DNA of 64,000 bases from Mycobacterium gordonae. Lineage in GTDB: Bacteria; Actinomycetota; Actinomycetes; Mycobacteriales; Mycobacteriaceae. Below are positions 27,404-36,572 of this stretch, in pieces. Made by a program: the position numbers and the translations under genes. Position 1 is the first letter of the stretch. The number at the start of each line of letters is the position of its first letter. The notes beneath the pieces were generated by a model that was not told the DNA's origin, did not search any database, and saw only the letters and a list, made by a program, of their open reading frames with translations. The stretch is taken from contig NZ_CP070973.1 of the NCBI RefSeq assembly GCF_017086405.1, forward strand, positions 5,302,739-5,366,738, written 5' to 3'.

Positions 27404-28734
27404 TCGTCGGTCCCTTCCAGTCGCAGCACGCTTTCCACGCTCTGCACCACATCCAGATCGGCCAGTGCGTCAACGGTTTCCGACAGCGCGGCGTCGGTCG
27501 CCTTGTGGGTGACCACCACGATTCGGGCGCCGACCCGTTGACCGCCCTCGTCGGCGACGCCTTCTTGGCGCACCTCGGCGATGCTCACCTCGCGCTTGCC
27601 GAATTCGGCTGCCACTGCGGACAACACGCCCGGTTTGTCGGCGACGTTCATGCTGACGTAGTAGCGCGTTTCGATGAATCCCATGGGGGCCACGGGAAGC
27701 CGAGCGTAGCGGGACTCGCGCGGGCCCCGGCTGCCGAGCACCCGGTTACGCGCCGCCATCACCAGGTCGCCGGTGACGGCCGACGCGGTGGGCGCACCGC
27801 CGGCGCCCTGGCCGTAGAACATCAGCCGACCGGCCGCCTCGGCCTCGACGACCACCGCGTTGAAAGCGCCATTGACCGACGCGAGCGGATGCGACAGGGG
27901 TACCAGCGCGGGATAGACCCGCGCCGAAACCCGTTGCTGCCCTTCGTCCGTGGTGATGCGCTCGCAGATGGACAGCAGTTTGATGGTGCAGCCCAGCGAC
28001 TTGGCGGACTCGAAGTCCTCCGGGGTGATCTTGGTGATGCCCTCGCGGTAGACGTCGTCAGCGGTGACCCGGGTGTGGAAGGCGATGGAAGCCAGAATGG
28101 CCGCCTTGGCCGCGGCGTCGTATCCCTCGACGTCGGCGGTGGGATCGGCTTCGGCGTAACCGAGCGCGCTGGCGTCGGCCAGCGCCTGTTGGTAATCGGC
28201 TCCGGTGCTGCCCATCTCCGAGAGGATGTAGTTGGTGGTGCCGTTGACGATGCCGGCCACCCGCAGGACAGTGTCGCCGGCCAGCGACTGGGTCAGCGGG
28301 CGGATGACCGGGATCGCCCCGGCAACCGCCGCCTCGAAATACAGGTCGACGGCCTGGCGTTCGGCGGCGGCCGCCAGTTCGCCGCTGGCGATGGACATCA
28401 GCGCCTTGTTCGCCGTCACGACCGACTTGCCGTGGGCGAGGGCAGCCAGGATCGCTTTGCGGGCCGGTTCGACCGGTCCCATTACCTCCACGACGATGTC
28501 GACGTCGTCGCGGCAGACCAGTTCGTCGATGTCGTCGGTGAGCAGTTCGAGCGGCACGCCACGGTCGCCCCCGAGACGGCGTACCCCGACGCCCCGCAGC
28601 ACCAGCGGGGCGCCGATGCGGCCCGCCAGATCCTCGGCGCTTTCGTTGATGATGCGCACGACTTCGCTGCCGACCACACCCAATCCGAGCACCGCTACGC
28701 CGACGGCTTGCTTGTCGTTATCGGGCACGGTCAC
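27400..28734 (-). CDS. hom: Homoserine dehydrogenase
   Basis: 444 residues. N-terminal NAD(P) motif VLGLGVVGSEV, catalytic region with GIVNGTTNYIL, and a C-terminal ACT domain (about 355-435, SMNVADKPGVLSAVAAEFG) for feedback by threonine. The GTG start overlaps the lysA stop (GTGA). It is called thrA in M. tuberculosis but lacks an aspartokinase domain. Confidence 0.97.
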   Translation of the reverse strand: MTVPDNDKQAVGVAVLGLGVVGSEVVRIINESAEDLAGRIGAPLVLRGVGVRRLGGDRGVPLELLTDDIDELVCRDDVDIVVEVMGPVEPARKAILAALAHGKSVVTANKALMSIASGELAAAAERQAVDLYFEAAVAGAIPVIRPLTQSLAGDTVLRVAGIVNGTTNYILSEMGSTGADYQQALADASALGYAEADPTADVEGYDAAAKAAILASIAFHTRVTADDVYREGITKITPEDFESAKSLGCTIKLLSICERITTDEGQQRVSARVYPALVPLSHPLASVNGAFNAVVVEAEAAGRLMFYGQGAGGAPTASAVTGDLVMAARNRVLGSRGPRESRYARLPVAPMGFIETRYYVSMNVADKPGVLSAVAAEFGKREVSIAEVRQEGVADEGGQRVGARIVVVTHKATDAALSETVDALADLDVVQSVESVLRLEGTDE

Positions 28735-30149
28735 CTCACTTCCAGACTCAGCAGATCGTCGACCGTCTCGCGACGCAGGATCAAGCGGGACTCCCCCGCT
28801 CGCACTGCCACGACCGCGGGACGGCAGATCATGTTGTAACGACTCGACAGGGAATAGCAGTAGGCCCCGGTCGCGGCCACGGCGACGAGGTCACCGGGTC
28901 CCACGTCGTCGGGCACCCACGCGTCGCGGACCAGGATGTCACCGGTTTCGCAATGCTTCCCGACCAGACGGGCCTGGGTGGCCGGGGCATCGCTGAGCCG
29001 CGACACCAACCGCACATCGTACTGAGCGTCATAGAGCGCGGTCCGGATGTTGTCGCTCATGCCGCCGTCGACGCTGACGTAGCGCCGGTTGGCGTTGGAG
29101 CTCACGTCGACGTCCTTGACGGTGCCGACCTCGTAGAGCGTGATGGTCCCGGGGCCGGCGATGGCACGTCCGGGTTCGACGACCAGCCTAGGCGTGGGAA
29201 GCCCGACGGCTGCCGACTCGTTGCTGACGATCGCGCCCAGTTTGTCCGCCAGCTCGGCGATTGGCGGCGGATCATCGGGAGCCAGATACGAGATCCCAAG
29301 GCCGCCACCAAGATCCACGGTAGACACTTGGGCGGTCCGGTCCACGCCGAATTCCGCGACGATGTCGCGCAGTAATCCGATCACGCGGTGCGCGGCGATT
29401 TCGAAGCCGGCGACATCGAAGATTTGCGAGCCGATGTGGCTGTGCAGGCCGACCAGCCGCAGGTGGTCGGCGGCGAACACCTTGCGCACCGCCGCCATGG
29501 CTGCGCCGCTGGCCACCGAAAGGCCGAACTTCTGGTCTTCGTGGGCGGTGGAGATGAACTCGTGGGTGTGCGCCTCCACACCGACGGTGAGCCGGACGAG
29601 CACATCCTGGACGACTCCGGCCTCGCCGGCGATCGCATCGAGCCGCTCGATCTCGACCATCGAGTCCAGGACGACATGGCCCACACCGGCTTTCACCGCC
29701 GCGGTCAACTCGGCAACCGATTTGTTGTTGCCGTGCAGCGTGATTCGCTCCGGCGGGAAGTCCGCGTTCAGCGCTACCGCCAGCTCACCGCCCGAACACA
29801 CGTCGAGCGACAGGCCCTCCTGCTCGATCCACCGGGCGATTTCGGTGCACAGGAATGCTTTCGCCGCATAGTGCACGTTGGCTCCGCCGCCGAACGCCGC
29901 AGCCGTCTCCTGGCAGCGGGAGCGGAAGTCGGCTTCGTCGATGACGAATAGCGGAGTCCCGTACTCGCCGGCGAGATCGGTCAGTTTGACACCGGCGATT
30001 TCGACGATCCCATCTGGGTCGCGAATGGTGTTGCGCGGCCAGACGTTCGGCGCCAATCGCAACAGTTCTTCGGGCGACTGAGGGCGCGGCGGGCTGCTCA
30101 CGGGCCTGGTCTCCTCGGCGTGCCGGGGTCCGGCGGGGTGGACGTTCAC
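28731..30149 (-). CDS. lysA: Diaminopimelate decarboxylase
   Basis: 472 residues from the GTG at 30149, chosen because it overlaps the argS stop (GTGA); a longer open frame runs antisense-free into argS and is an artefact. The PLP lysine is K97 (HYAAKAF). Other family motifs are HSHIGSQI, DLGGGLGISY, EPGRAI and GKHCETGDI. It makes lysine from meso-diaminopimelate. The first 25-30 residues exceed the M. tuberculosis form, so translation may begin at a later codon. Confidence 0.95.
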   Translation of the reverse strand: MNVHPAGPRHAEETRPVSSPPRPQSPEELLRLAPNVWPRNTIRDPDGIVEIAGVKLTDLAGEYGTPLFVIDEADFRSRCQETAAAFGGGANVHYAAKAFLCTEIARWIEQEGLSLDVCSGGELAVALNADFPPERITLHGNNKSVAELTAAVKAGVGHVVLDSMVEIERLDAIAGEAGVVQDVLVRLTVGVEAHTHEFISTAHEDQKFGLSVASGAAMAAVRKVFAADHLRLVGLHSHIGSQIFDVAGFEIAAHRVIGLLRDIVAEFGVDRTAQVSTVDLGGGLGISYLAPDDPPPIAELADKLGAIVSNESAAVGLPTPRLVVEPGRAIAGPGTITLYEVGTVKDVDVSSNANRRYVSVDGGMSDNIRTALYDAQYDVRLVSRLSDAPATQARLVGKHCETGDILVRDAWVPDDVGPGDLVAVAATGAYCYSLSSRYNMICRPAVVAVRAGESRLILRRETVDDLLSLEVR

Positions 30150-31798
30150 ATTCTCTCCGGGGCGCTGACTCCGAGGATGGCCAATCCATTGGCGACGACC
30201 TGGCGGGTGGCCTGGCACAGCGCCAGCCGCGCGGCGTTCAGGTCGGTGGGTTCTTCGTCGCCCTGCGGCAGGATGCGACAGGCGTCGTAGAACCGGTGGT
30301 AGTCGCCGGCCAGGTCTTCCAGGTAGCGGCAGATGCGGTGCGGTTCGCGCAGTGCCGCCGCGGTCTTGAGCACCCGCGGGAACTCGCCGATGGTGCGCAG
30401 CAACGTGCCCTCTTTGTCGTGGCTGAGCAGCTCGAGGTGTGCGGTGTCGGCGGCGAGGCCCAGTTCGGTGGCGTTGCGGGCCAGCGCGGAAAGCCGCGCG
30501 TGCGCGTATTGCACGTAGTAGACCGGGTTTTCGTTGGACGCCGAGGACCATAACGCCAGATCGATGTCGATCGGGGTGTCCACCGACGAGCGGATCAGGC
30601 TGTACCGCGCGGCGTCGACGCCGATAGCCTCGACCAGGTCGTCGAGGGTGATCACGGTGCCCGCCCGCTTGCTCATCTTGACCGGCTGGCCGTCGCGCAC
30701 CAGGTTGACCATCTGGCCGATCAGGACCTCGACGGTGGCCGGATCCTCCCCGAAGGCGGCCGCGGCGGCCTTCAGACGCGCGATGTAGCCGTGGTGGTCG
30801 GCTCCGAGCATGTAGATGCACAGATCGAATCCGCGTTGCCGCTTGTCCAGGTAGTAGGCGAGATCTCCGGCGATGTAGGCGGGGATGCCGTCGCTCTTGA
30901 TCACCACGCGGTCTTTGTCGTCGCCGAAGGCACTGGTGCGCAACCAGGTTGCGCCGTCCTTCTCGTAAATGCTGCCGGTATCCCGGAGTTTGGCGATGGC
31001 CTGCTCGACCCGGCCGCTGGTGTGCATCGAGTCTTCATGAGTGTAGACGTCGAAGTCGGTGCCGAACTCGTGCAACGACTCTTTGATGTGGGCGAACATC
31101 AGGTCGACGCCGATCTGGCGGAACGTCTCGTGCATCTCGGCGTCGGGCCTGCTCAGCGCTTCGGGCGCCTTCTGCAGGACCTGGACGGCGATGTCGTTGA
31201 TGTAGGTGCCCGCGTAGCCGTCCTGCGGTGTCGGTTCGTTCTTGGCCGCGGCTACCAGGGAGTTGGCGAACCGGTCGATCTGCGCGCCGTGGTCGTTGAA
31301 GTAATACTCGCGAACCACCTCGGCGCCCTGAGTGGACAGCAGCCGGCCCAGCGCGTCACCGACGGCAGCCCAGCGGGTGCCGCCGATGTGGATGGGTCCG
31401 GTGGGGTTGGCAGAGACGAACTCCAGATTGATTTTCTGGCCGTCGAGGGTCTGCGAGTGGCCGAAGTTCTGGCCCGCGCCGATGACGTCGGTCACAATCT
31501 TGGCCTGCGCCGACGCCTCAAGGCGCAGGTTGATAAAGCCCGGACCGGCAACCTCGGCGGAGGCGATGCCGTCGGCTTGGGTCAGCGCTTCGGCAAGCCA
31601 TCCGGCCAGCTCACGGGGGTTGGCGCCGACCTTCTTGGCCAGTTGTAGGGCCAGGTTGGATGCGTAATCGCCGTGTTCGGGGTTGCGCGGCCGCTCGACC
31701 GTGACCGTCTCGGGTAACGCGGACACGTCGAGGCCGTGCTCGGCAAGCACCGCGGTGGCGGTGGTTTTGAGCAGCTCAGCGAGGTCGGCGGGGGTCAC
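30146..31798 (-). CDS. argS: Arginyl-tRNA synthetase
   Basis: 550 residues from the GTG at 31798, identical in length to the M. tuberculosis enzyme. Class I synthetase motifs are GPIHIGGTRW (HIGH-like, 134-143) and KMSKR. It charges tRNA-Arg in the cytoplasm. It is divergent from the tRNA-Arg(CCG) gene 116 bases away, so promoters for both lie in 31799-31913. Confidence 0.97.
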   Translation of the reverse strand: MTPADLAELLKTTATAVLAEHGLDVSALPETVTVERPRNPEHGDYASNLALQLAKKVGANPRELAGWLAEALTQADGIASAEVAGPGFINLRLEASAQAKIVTDVIGAGQNFGHSQTLDGQKINLEFVSANPTGPIHIGGTRWAAVGDALGRLLSTQGAEVVREYYFNDHGAQIDRFANSLVAAAKNEPTPQDGYAGTYINDIAVQVLQKAPEALSRPDAEMHETFRQIGVDLMFAHIKESLHEFGTDFDVYTHEDSMHTSGRVEQAIAKLRDTGSIYEKDGATWLRTSAFGDDKDRVVIKSDGIPAYIAGDLAYYLDKRQRGFDLCIYMLGADHHGYIARLKAAAAAFGEDPATVEVLIGQMVNLVRDGQPVKMSKRAGTVITLDDLVEAIGVDAARYSLIRSSVDTPIDIDLALWSSASNENPVYYVQYAHARLSALARNATELGLAADTAHLELLSHDKEGTLLRTIGEFPRVLKTAAALREPHRICRYLEDLAGDYHRFYDACRILPQGDEEPTDLNAARLALCQATRQVVANGLAILGVSAPERM

Positions 31799-31913
31799 GA
31801 GCGTCCATCCTATTGGCTGGGGTGCCCGCGCCTCGAATCCATTACCGGTGCTCGGGCGGTCACCGGGATGCGCTACTCTGGCGGGGCCCAATGGCGCAGC
31901 GTTCCGCTAGTGC

Positions 31914-31986
31914 GCCCCCGTAGCTCAGGGGATAGAGCGTCTGCCTCCGGAGCAGAAGGCCGCAGGTTCGAATCCTGCCGGGGGCA
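31914..31986 (+). tRNA. argV: tRNA-Arg (anticodon CCG)
   Basis: A complete cloverleaf is readable: acceptor GCCCCCG pairs with CGGGGGC at 31979-31985; D-arm from AGCTCAGGGGATAGAGC; anticodon stem TCTGC/GCAGA around CTCCGGA with anticodon CCG; T-arm GCAGG TTCGAAT CCTGC; discriminator A. The CCA end is not encoded. Its 3' part is repeated at 36573, marking it as the integration target of the adjacent island. Confidence 0.96.
31940..31983 (+). repeat. Left attachment-type repeat (attL) within tRNA-Arg
   Basis: 44 bases from the anticodon stem to the acceptor strand, identical to 36573-36616. Identity ends in the acceptor G-run (five G here, four in the other copy). Confidence 0.85.
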
Positions 31987-32345
31987 CATCGTTCACCAGG
32001 CCCAACCTGCAAGTTTGCAGATCAACCTTCTTGTTCGCGAGGACGGGACGGCTCCCTGTCACGACGTCGTCACAACTCCCCAGAACGCGGCGCCGGCGGC
32101 AAGGAAGCTTCGGAGCGCCCGAACCAGTGCCCGAAGCCCGTATACCAGTCGACGGACTGCCCGTGATCGCGCGCGATTCGGCTCGCGATGGCCAGTGCGC
32201 CGACGGACGGAACCGTGATGTGGTTACCGCCCAGAACCCATGGCGGCGAGTGCTCAGACGCCGACCGACCCGAGGACGGATGGACCGCGATCGAAGGGTC
32301 CTACCGAGACTGGAAATACGATCACGTCCCGACCCCCGAGGAGCC
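31987..32345. other. Left junction of the island without a recognisable gene
   Basis: 359 bases between the tRNA and the first gene remnant. Apart from the 22-base motif I see no supported gene. A plus-strand frame at 32188-32553 contains ECSDADRPEDGWTAIEGSYRDWKY, which looks protein-like, but it has no upstream context and runs out of frame into the remnant at 32346. Confidence 0.5.
32057..32078 (+). repeat. Left copy of a 22-base island-end motif
   Basis: Motif TGTCACGACG then TCGTCACAACTC, 74 bases inside the left repeat. It matches 36418-36439 at 21 of 22 positions and in the same orientation. Its core ACGACGTCGT is palindromic. The position inside both ends fits integrase arm-type sites or another recombination protein site. 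Confidence 0.6.
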
Positions 32346-32900
32346 GTGGCGGGTGACTGGACGGCCGACAATGCGCCGTCGCAGATCAGCGGCTACCAAG
32401 ACACAGACGGCCCGGTCCACATCGCTGCCGACTCCTTTGACCGCAGCCGCGGTGTCACCATGTATCAAGTCGACAACCTCGCCGACGTCGCCGACCCCAA
32501 CAAATGGCGACGCCTGCTACCCAACGGAACCTACGGAGCTGAGGGCCGACTAGCAACTATGCCGATATCTCCCCCCGACCAGAATTTCGGTGAGCTTAGC
32601 TTTCGGGAAATCGACGGCCGACCAGTGCTAGCGGCTCTGAACCTTGGTGGTGAGGGCGTAGAGTGTTGGCGCGCTCAGTCATCCCGAGGAAATATTTGGC
32701 AGCGGCGCCACACGAACCGTGGTTGGAGGCATTGGGCCTGGCCCCGCTCAGGTGCCCTATCCGTACAGTGGTTTCGTCGTCCCGATGCCAACGGGAACAT
32801 GCCGCACCTGGACAAGATGGGTATCTTGGTCAGCCAATGGACACCCTGGGGCCAATACAACACGCAGCAGGTATGGGCCAATGTGATCCCTACGCAGTAA
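32346..32900 (+). pseudogene. Remnant of a mycobacterial DUF4185-type secreted protein
   Basis: One frame reads HIAADSFDRSRGVTMYQV ... ISPPDQNFGELSFREIDGRP and, at the end, MGILVSQWTPWGQYNTQQV. The central segment (about 32662-32780) continues only in another frame (GALSHPEEIFGSGATRTVV ... PYPYSGFVVP). These pieces in this order match the repeated NFGELSFRE / GGYIVPGSTLD / LVSQWNT...YNTQQ pattern of mycobacterial DUF4185 proteins, so at least two frameshifts have broken the gene. The N-terminal half is missing. Confidence 0.6.
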
Positions 32901-32932
32901 CGCCGCACCTAGCACACCCCGATAGGACAGTC

Positions 32933-33441
32933 ATGAAGGCTGGCGCAGTCGCGATCGCATTCGCGATCGCCGTGACCTGCGCACCCGCAGGCCATGCCGA
33001 CCCACCGAAATTTCCCGACATCAGCAGCTATACCCCGGTCAATCCGCAGGACTACATCATTGATCTGCCTAATCCAGGACGGCCCTACCCGTTAAAGGTG
33101 ACCCGCTTTCTTACCCCGGATGGAATTACCTGCGCAGTAGGCCGTGAAGGAGCCGGCTGCACGGGCAATAATTTCCCCGGTATCCCCCCGTCGCGAACGA
33201 CCCAAGTCGTGGATTTGTCGGCGTGAATGAAATAGGAACGAATTCTGGTTTACGGCAAACGAATTCCCCATACACGATGGACCCTAATAACCCATTCAAG
33301 ACCCTGCCGCCGTTCCACTCGATTACCGTCAACGGCGTAGTTTGCGGTGTGGACGACTCGAGAACGACCGCCTGCAAAGACCCGAACGGACAAGGTTTCG
33401 TCCTGTCGCCCAATGGATCTGGCTGGCTCCCTCACGTCTGA
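32933..33441 (+). pseudogene. Frameshifted small secreted protein
   Basis: ATG at 32933 begins a signal peptide (MKAGAVAIAFAIAVTCAPAG, cleavage near HADPP) and a mature part with SSYTPVNPQDY and TCAVGREGAGCTGNNFPG. The frame stops at 33226, but an overlapping frame from 33223 continues NEIGTNSGLRQTNSPY ... LPPFHSITVNGVVCGVDD and ends GSGWLPHV. The two halves form one known mycobacterial secreted-protein pattern, so one base has probably been lost near 33221-33223. Four cysteines would form two disulfides. The function is unknown. Confidence 0.7.
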
Positions 33442-33942
33442 CCGAGATGATTCACTCGGGGCAATTTACCGCCAGGCTTGTCTCGGTTCTAGAGAAACGA
33501 GGTCAATCGCATCCTGCCTCAGACTTGGCCGCGTAGCTCGGCACGACCGCTACACTGCCCGGTCGAACTCGACCGGAGCGGTGCGCATCGGCGATGCACC
33601 GCTGACCGCGATCATCGTGCAGTCGGGCGAACGATGAACGGCCCAAACTAAGCCCAAACTAACGAGCGGCTAGGTTCCCGGCTGAGAGACAGGTGATGTC
33701 GGCCCACCCGCTTAGCATGGGTTATGCCGAAGTGCACAGCGCCGGTCAAGGGGCACCGCAGCATCGCCACCAGAGCGGCGTGCCCCACGCGTGTGGTGTG
33801 CACACGCGGTCAGATCCGCTCTGTGTCACCACGTATGTCCCCACACCCAGTGTGTGCTGCGCGGTACCAATTCAGCGGGCGGCAGTGGCACCAGGGCGGC
33901 CCGAAGCGCGCGCCAAACAGGCTCAGCGGCTGGGCGCGGACT
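33442..33942. other. Gene-poor stretch inside the island
   Basis: 501 bases with no supported gene. An 11-base perfect tandem repeat (GCCCAAACTAA, 33641-33662) follows a plus-strand frame ending RIGDAPLTAIIVQSGER. A frame at 33724-34074 starts MPKCTAPVKGHRS..ATRAACP, which has a zinc-finger-like look of some actinobacterial mobile-element proteins, but it runs antisense into the methyltransferase and is probably a fragment. Confidence 0.5.
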
Positions 33943-35208
33943 CTATCGTGTGGATCCCGCTGGCGCAGGTGTGGTCGGCGGACACAAACTAGTGAAGGTG
34001 CTCAGCGGAGGCGCAGGTTGATTGAACTCTGGGACTGGCGACGGCCTAACGGCTTCAGCGCGATCGATTGCTGAGCTCAGTTCCCAGCGGGCGTCGTCGT
34101 CGCGATCCCTTCTTAACGTCTCAAGTACTTGTCGACCGACGAAAGACCCGTATTCGGCAATCATTTCGGCTTCGTGTATACGCCCCGCGCCGCCGCGGTG
34201 CCGATAGATCAGAATGTCTTCGTACACGAGCGTTCCGAACCGGCTAGTGAAACGCCTCTCATGCTTTCGGACTAGTTCCACGCCGCACACACCAACGGCC
34301 ATGGCATGAAGAATGGCAGGGTTGGTCACAGACTCGCCGAGGACCTTCGACTCGCGTCCAATAACCCAAATCGACAGGCCATCCCGCTGCATCACACGAT
34401 CCAATTCGGACAGAGCGAGCCCCAAGTCTTGCGCGTATTGGATCACAGTCAAAAAGCGATTCTGCCGATGCTTCCGATTAGATCCGAACTCTGCGCGCGC
34501 GGCCGGGAGAACCTCCCATCCCAGAAGCTCGACCGCGGCACGATAGTTCTGGTGGTAGTTGAATACATTGACATACGGCGGAGATGTGAGTGCAGTGGTG
34601 GCGGAGTTGTCAGCTACACCCAGGGCTCTGGCATCCCCAAGCCTTACGTCGATCGCGACGCCGCGTTCGGGTTGCGTTGCAAGAAGGGCATCAATCTTCG
34701 ACGCCGCACGATCAAGGCTCGACGTACTGAACTCTTTCGTATCGCCGAGCGTCAGCAGGAATAGGGCTTCCGCAACTAGACGAACCTCTGGTTCAGCTAT
34801 GTTAGAAGCCGTTTTCGCGATGACCCCTACGGTTGCCGTGGCGACCTTTGCTAGGGCAGCATAGGCATCTAACGCAGCCCGGTGGCGCTCGCTCCATTCG
34901 ATTCCCACGAGGGTATGCAGCCGCGCCAGAATGACTGCTGCCGGATTGACTTCCGTCCCTGAACTGGCGAAGCCTTTATGTGCCGCTTCGATCAATGCCG
35001 TCCCGCTTCCGCAAAACGGATCAACTACGAGACCGGGTGCTGCGTAGGTCGTCAGCAATTCGTCGGCAAGATCGGGAGTGAATTGTCCTCGCCAGGGCAG
35101 CCCATTCATTCGGCGTCCAACCCCGACGTCCAAGCTCTCCTGACTCACCGATGTTCGGTCAAACGGTATTGATTCGTAATCGTGAAGCTGACTTGCGTGG
35201 TTTCTCAT
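33943..35208 (-). CDS. DNA methyltransferase (N4-cytosine or N6-adenine class)
   Basis: 421 residues from the ATG at 35208 (MRNHASQLHDYESIP), four bases after the endonuclease stop; an in-frame start 26 codons earlier would overlap that gene. SAM motif I is VVDPFCGSGTALIEA (DPFCGSGT 63-70) and catalytic motif IV is LTSPPYVNVFNY (TSPPY 208-212). TSPPY suggests an amino-methyltransferase acting on cytosine N4 or adenine N6, not m5C. The motif order is I before IV. It pairs with the upstream Bpu10I-like endonuclease and presumably protects its site. The tail beyond about 390 is proline-rich and may be altered by the island decay. Confidence 0.85.
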   Translation of the reverse strand: MRNHASQLHDYESIPFDRTSVSQESLDVGVGRRMNGLPWRGQFTPDLADELLTTYAAPGLVVDPFCGSGTALIEAAHKGFASSGTEVNPAAVILARLHTLVGIEWSERHRAALDAYAALAKVATATVGVIAKTASNIAEPEVRLVAEALFLLTLGDTKEFSTSSLDRAASKIDALLATQPERGVAIDVRLGDARALGVADNSATTALTSPPYVNVFNYHQNYRAAVELLGWEVLPAARAEFGSNRKHRQNRFLTVIQYAQDLGLALSELDRVMQRDGLSIWVIGRESKVLGESVTNPAILHAMAVGVCGVELVRKHERRFTSRFGTLVYEDILIYRHRGGAGRIHEAEMIAEYGSFVGRQVLETLRRDRDDDARWELSSAIDRAEAVRPSPVPEFNQPAPPLSTFTSLCPPTTPAPAGSTR

Positions 35209-35212
35209 TATT

Positions 35213-36202
35213 TCAAAACCACCCTCTTTCAACGGCGTTCGTGAGATCTGCGTCTTGGTCACGCAGGACTTCCCGAACCCGATCAACGAATCGCTGAACG
35301 ACTTCCAAACGCACCGGTTTCGCGCGAAGTTCCGCGAGATAGCTCTCGCGATTCTCCTTGCGATATACCGGGTTGCTGTACTGCCGCCTGTTCTGTGAAC
35401 CAGTCCTCTTCGCGCGCAATACCAACACTTCGGTGATGTCGGTGCCAGCAGAACTAATAGGAGTCATGTCCAGGTACTCGCAGATCAGAAAGTAGTGCGA
35501 TCCCGGAGAAGCGATTCGGAGGTCGTGGCTCGTCGCCGCCGCTTCTTGAAACATCGTCTTATCAAGATTCGTCTTTAGTTCGGCTGCGATGTACGCGATA
35601 TAGGTCGTCTGATCGTCAGTAAGATGTGCTGGAAAACCGCTGTCGAACGATGAACGCAGGTACGTCGGACGTCCGATCGTGAAGTCTTGGTCCTTACTTC
35701 GTATGACAAGACCTGGTTTCGAATTGGAATCAGATGCCGTAGATTGAAAATGAGCAGCGGCGAATGCCTTGGCCGGTCCGACTGTCAACGTGGTTGAGTC
35801 AAGTTCGGGCATGATTCGGGAATCCGTGAGCCACGGAAACCACTCTTCCAAAATCGAGTTGTCGATCTTTAATTGGCCCTTCTGCCGATACAGAAACTCG
35901 GACTCGCTGTCCCAAATGAGATCGACTTCGATGGCTTCTTTATACTCGTTCAACAATTTGACGAGATCGGCGACTCGCGCTTCGCCTTCTGTCGTGAGAG
36001 CGACCATCGCGGCTATCCACGCCTCATAACGTTCAATAGCTATCCCCACACCCGCGGCATCGGCGGCGGGCAGCTTCGAATTTCCCAGAAGCTCCCTGAG
36101 CTTGTCGCCGTGCGGGGTGGGTCGCGCGGTAGGTTGCGTGTCTGCAACCTCGACTGGCACTACTTCGTCAGCAGCGTCCTTCGCGCCAATTTCCTCTGTC
36201 AT
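35213..36202 (-). CDS. Bpu10I-like type II restriction endonuclease
   Basis: 329 residues with GGGAG ribosome site before the ATG at 36202. The C-terminal half matches, from memory of the family, Bpu10I-type endonucleases: AAELKTNLDKTMFQEA (205-220), a stretch PGSHYFLICEYLDMTPIS and a basic tail. A PD-(D/E)xK-like centre can be proposed from D173 and E208-x-K210. Bpu10I itself recognises CCTNAGC; whether this enzyme does is unknown. It forms a two-gene operon with the methyltransferase downstream. GC content is clearly lower than in flanking genes, indicating acquisition. Confidence 0.7.
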   Translation of the reverse strand: MTEEIGAKDAADEVVPVEVADTQPTARPTPHGDKLRELLGNSKLPAADAAGVGIAIERYEAWIAAMVALTTEGEARVADLVKLLNEYKEAIEVDLIWDSESEFLYRQKGQLKIDNSILEEWFPWLTDSRIMPELDSTTLTVGPAKAFAAAHFQSTASDSNSKPGLVIRSKDQDFTIGRPTYLRSSFDSGFPAHLTDDQTTYIAYIAAELKTNLDKTMFQEAAATSHDLRIASPGSHYFLICEYLDMTPISSAGTDITEVLVLRAKRTGSQNRRQYSNPVYRKENRESYLAELRAKPVRLEVVQRFVDRVREVLRDQDADLTNAVERGWF

Positions 36203-36417
36203 TGCTCCCTGCGGTTGTCCTGGGGGTGGTCAGGATAAGTCGTGAGCCTAGACGCAGAGTCGGACAGAGCGTCGGACGCCGCGCGGACCTTTTGACGCGC
36301 TTCAAGGGGAGCGCCGCGGAAGACCGAAGAGCGCGACCCTCGGCGTGCAAGTAAGCCGTTCGAGCCTTGTACGCCGCATGCGCCGCTGCCGGCGTGGTTG
36401 CCCGCGCGGCTCGTCGT

Positions 36418-36439
36418 TGTCACGACGTTGTCACAACTC
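36418..36439 (+). repeat. Right copy of the 22-base island-end motif
   Basis: Motif TGTCACGACG then TTGTCACAACTC, 134 bases inside the right tRNA repeat, differing from 32057-32078 by one base. Read from 36416 it forms an 11-base direct repeat GTTGTCAC-GAC / GTTGTCAC-AAC. Confidence 0.6.
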
Positions 36440-36572
36440 ATCGAAAACTCCTGTGCAAACATGCATGGACCGCGGCGCACGCACACACCCCGTTCCCGCA
36501 GGCAGTTAGCCCCTTAATGAGCCAATAGGAGGACGGGTACGGACCCGGGCGGACCCAGATACATTGGCCTGA

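Noticed and set aside
30150..30821. 224-codon extension of lysA upstream
   Set aside because: It lies entirely over argS on the same strand in another frame; the GTGA overlap at 30149 gives a natural start.
33724..34074. Frame starting MPKCTAPVKGHRS
   Set aside because: It looks weakly like a mobile-element zinc protein but runs antisense into the methyltransferase; too little to call a gene.
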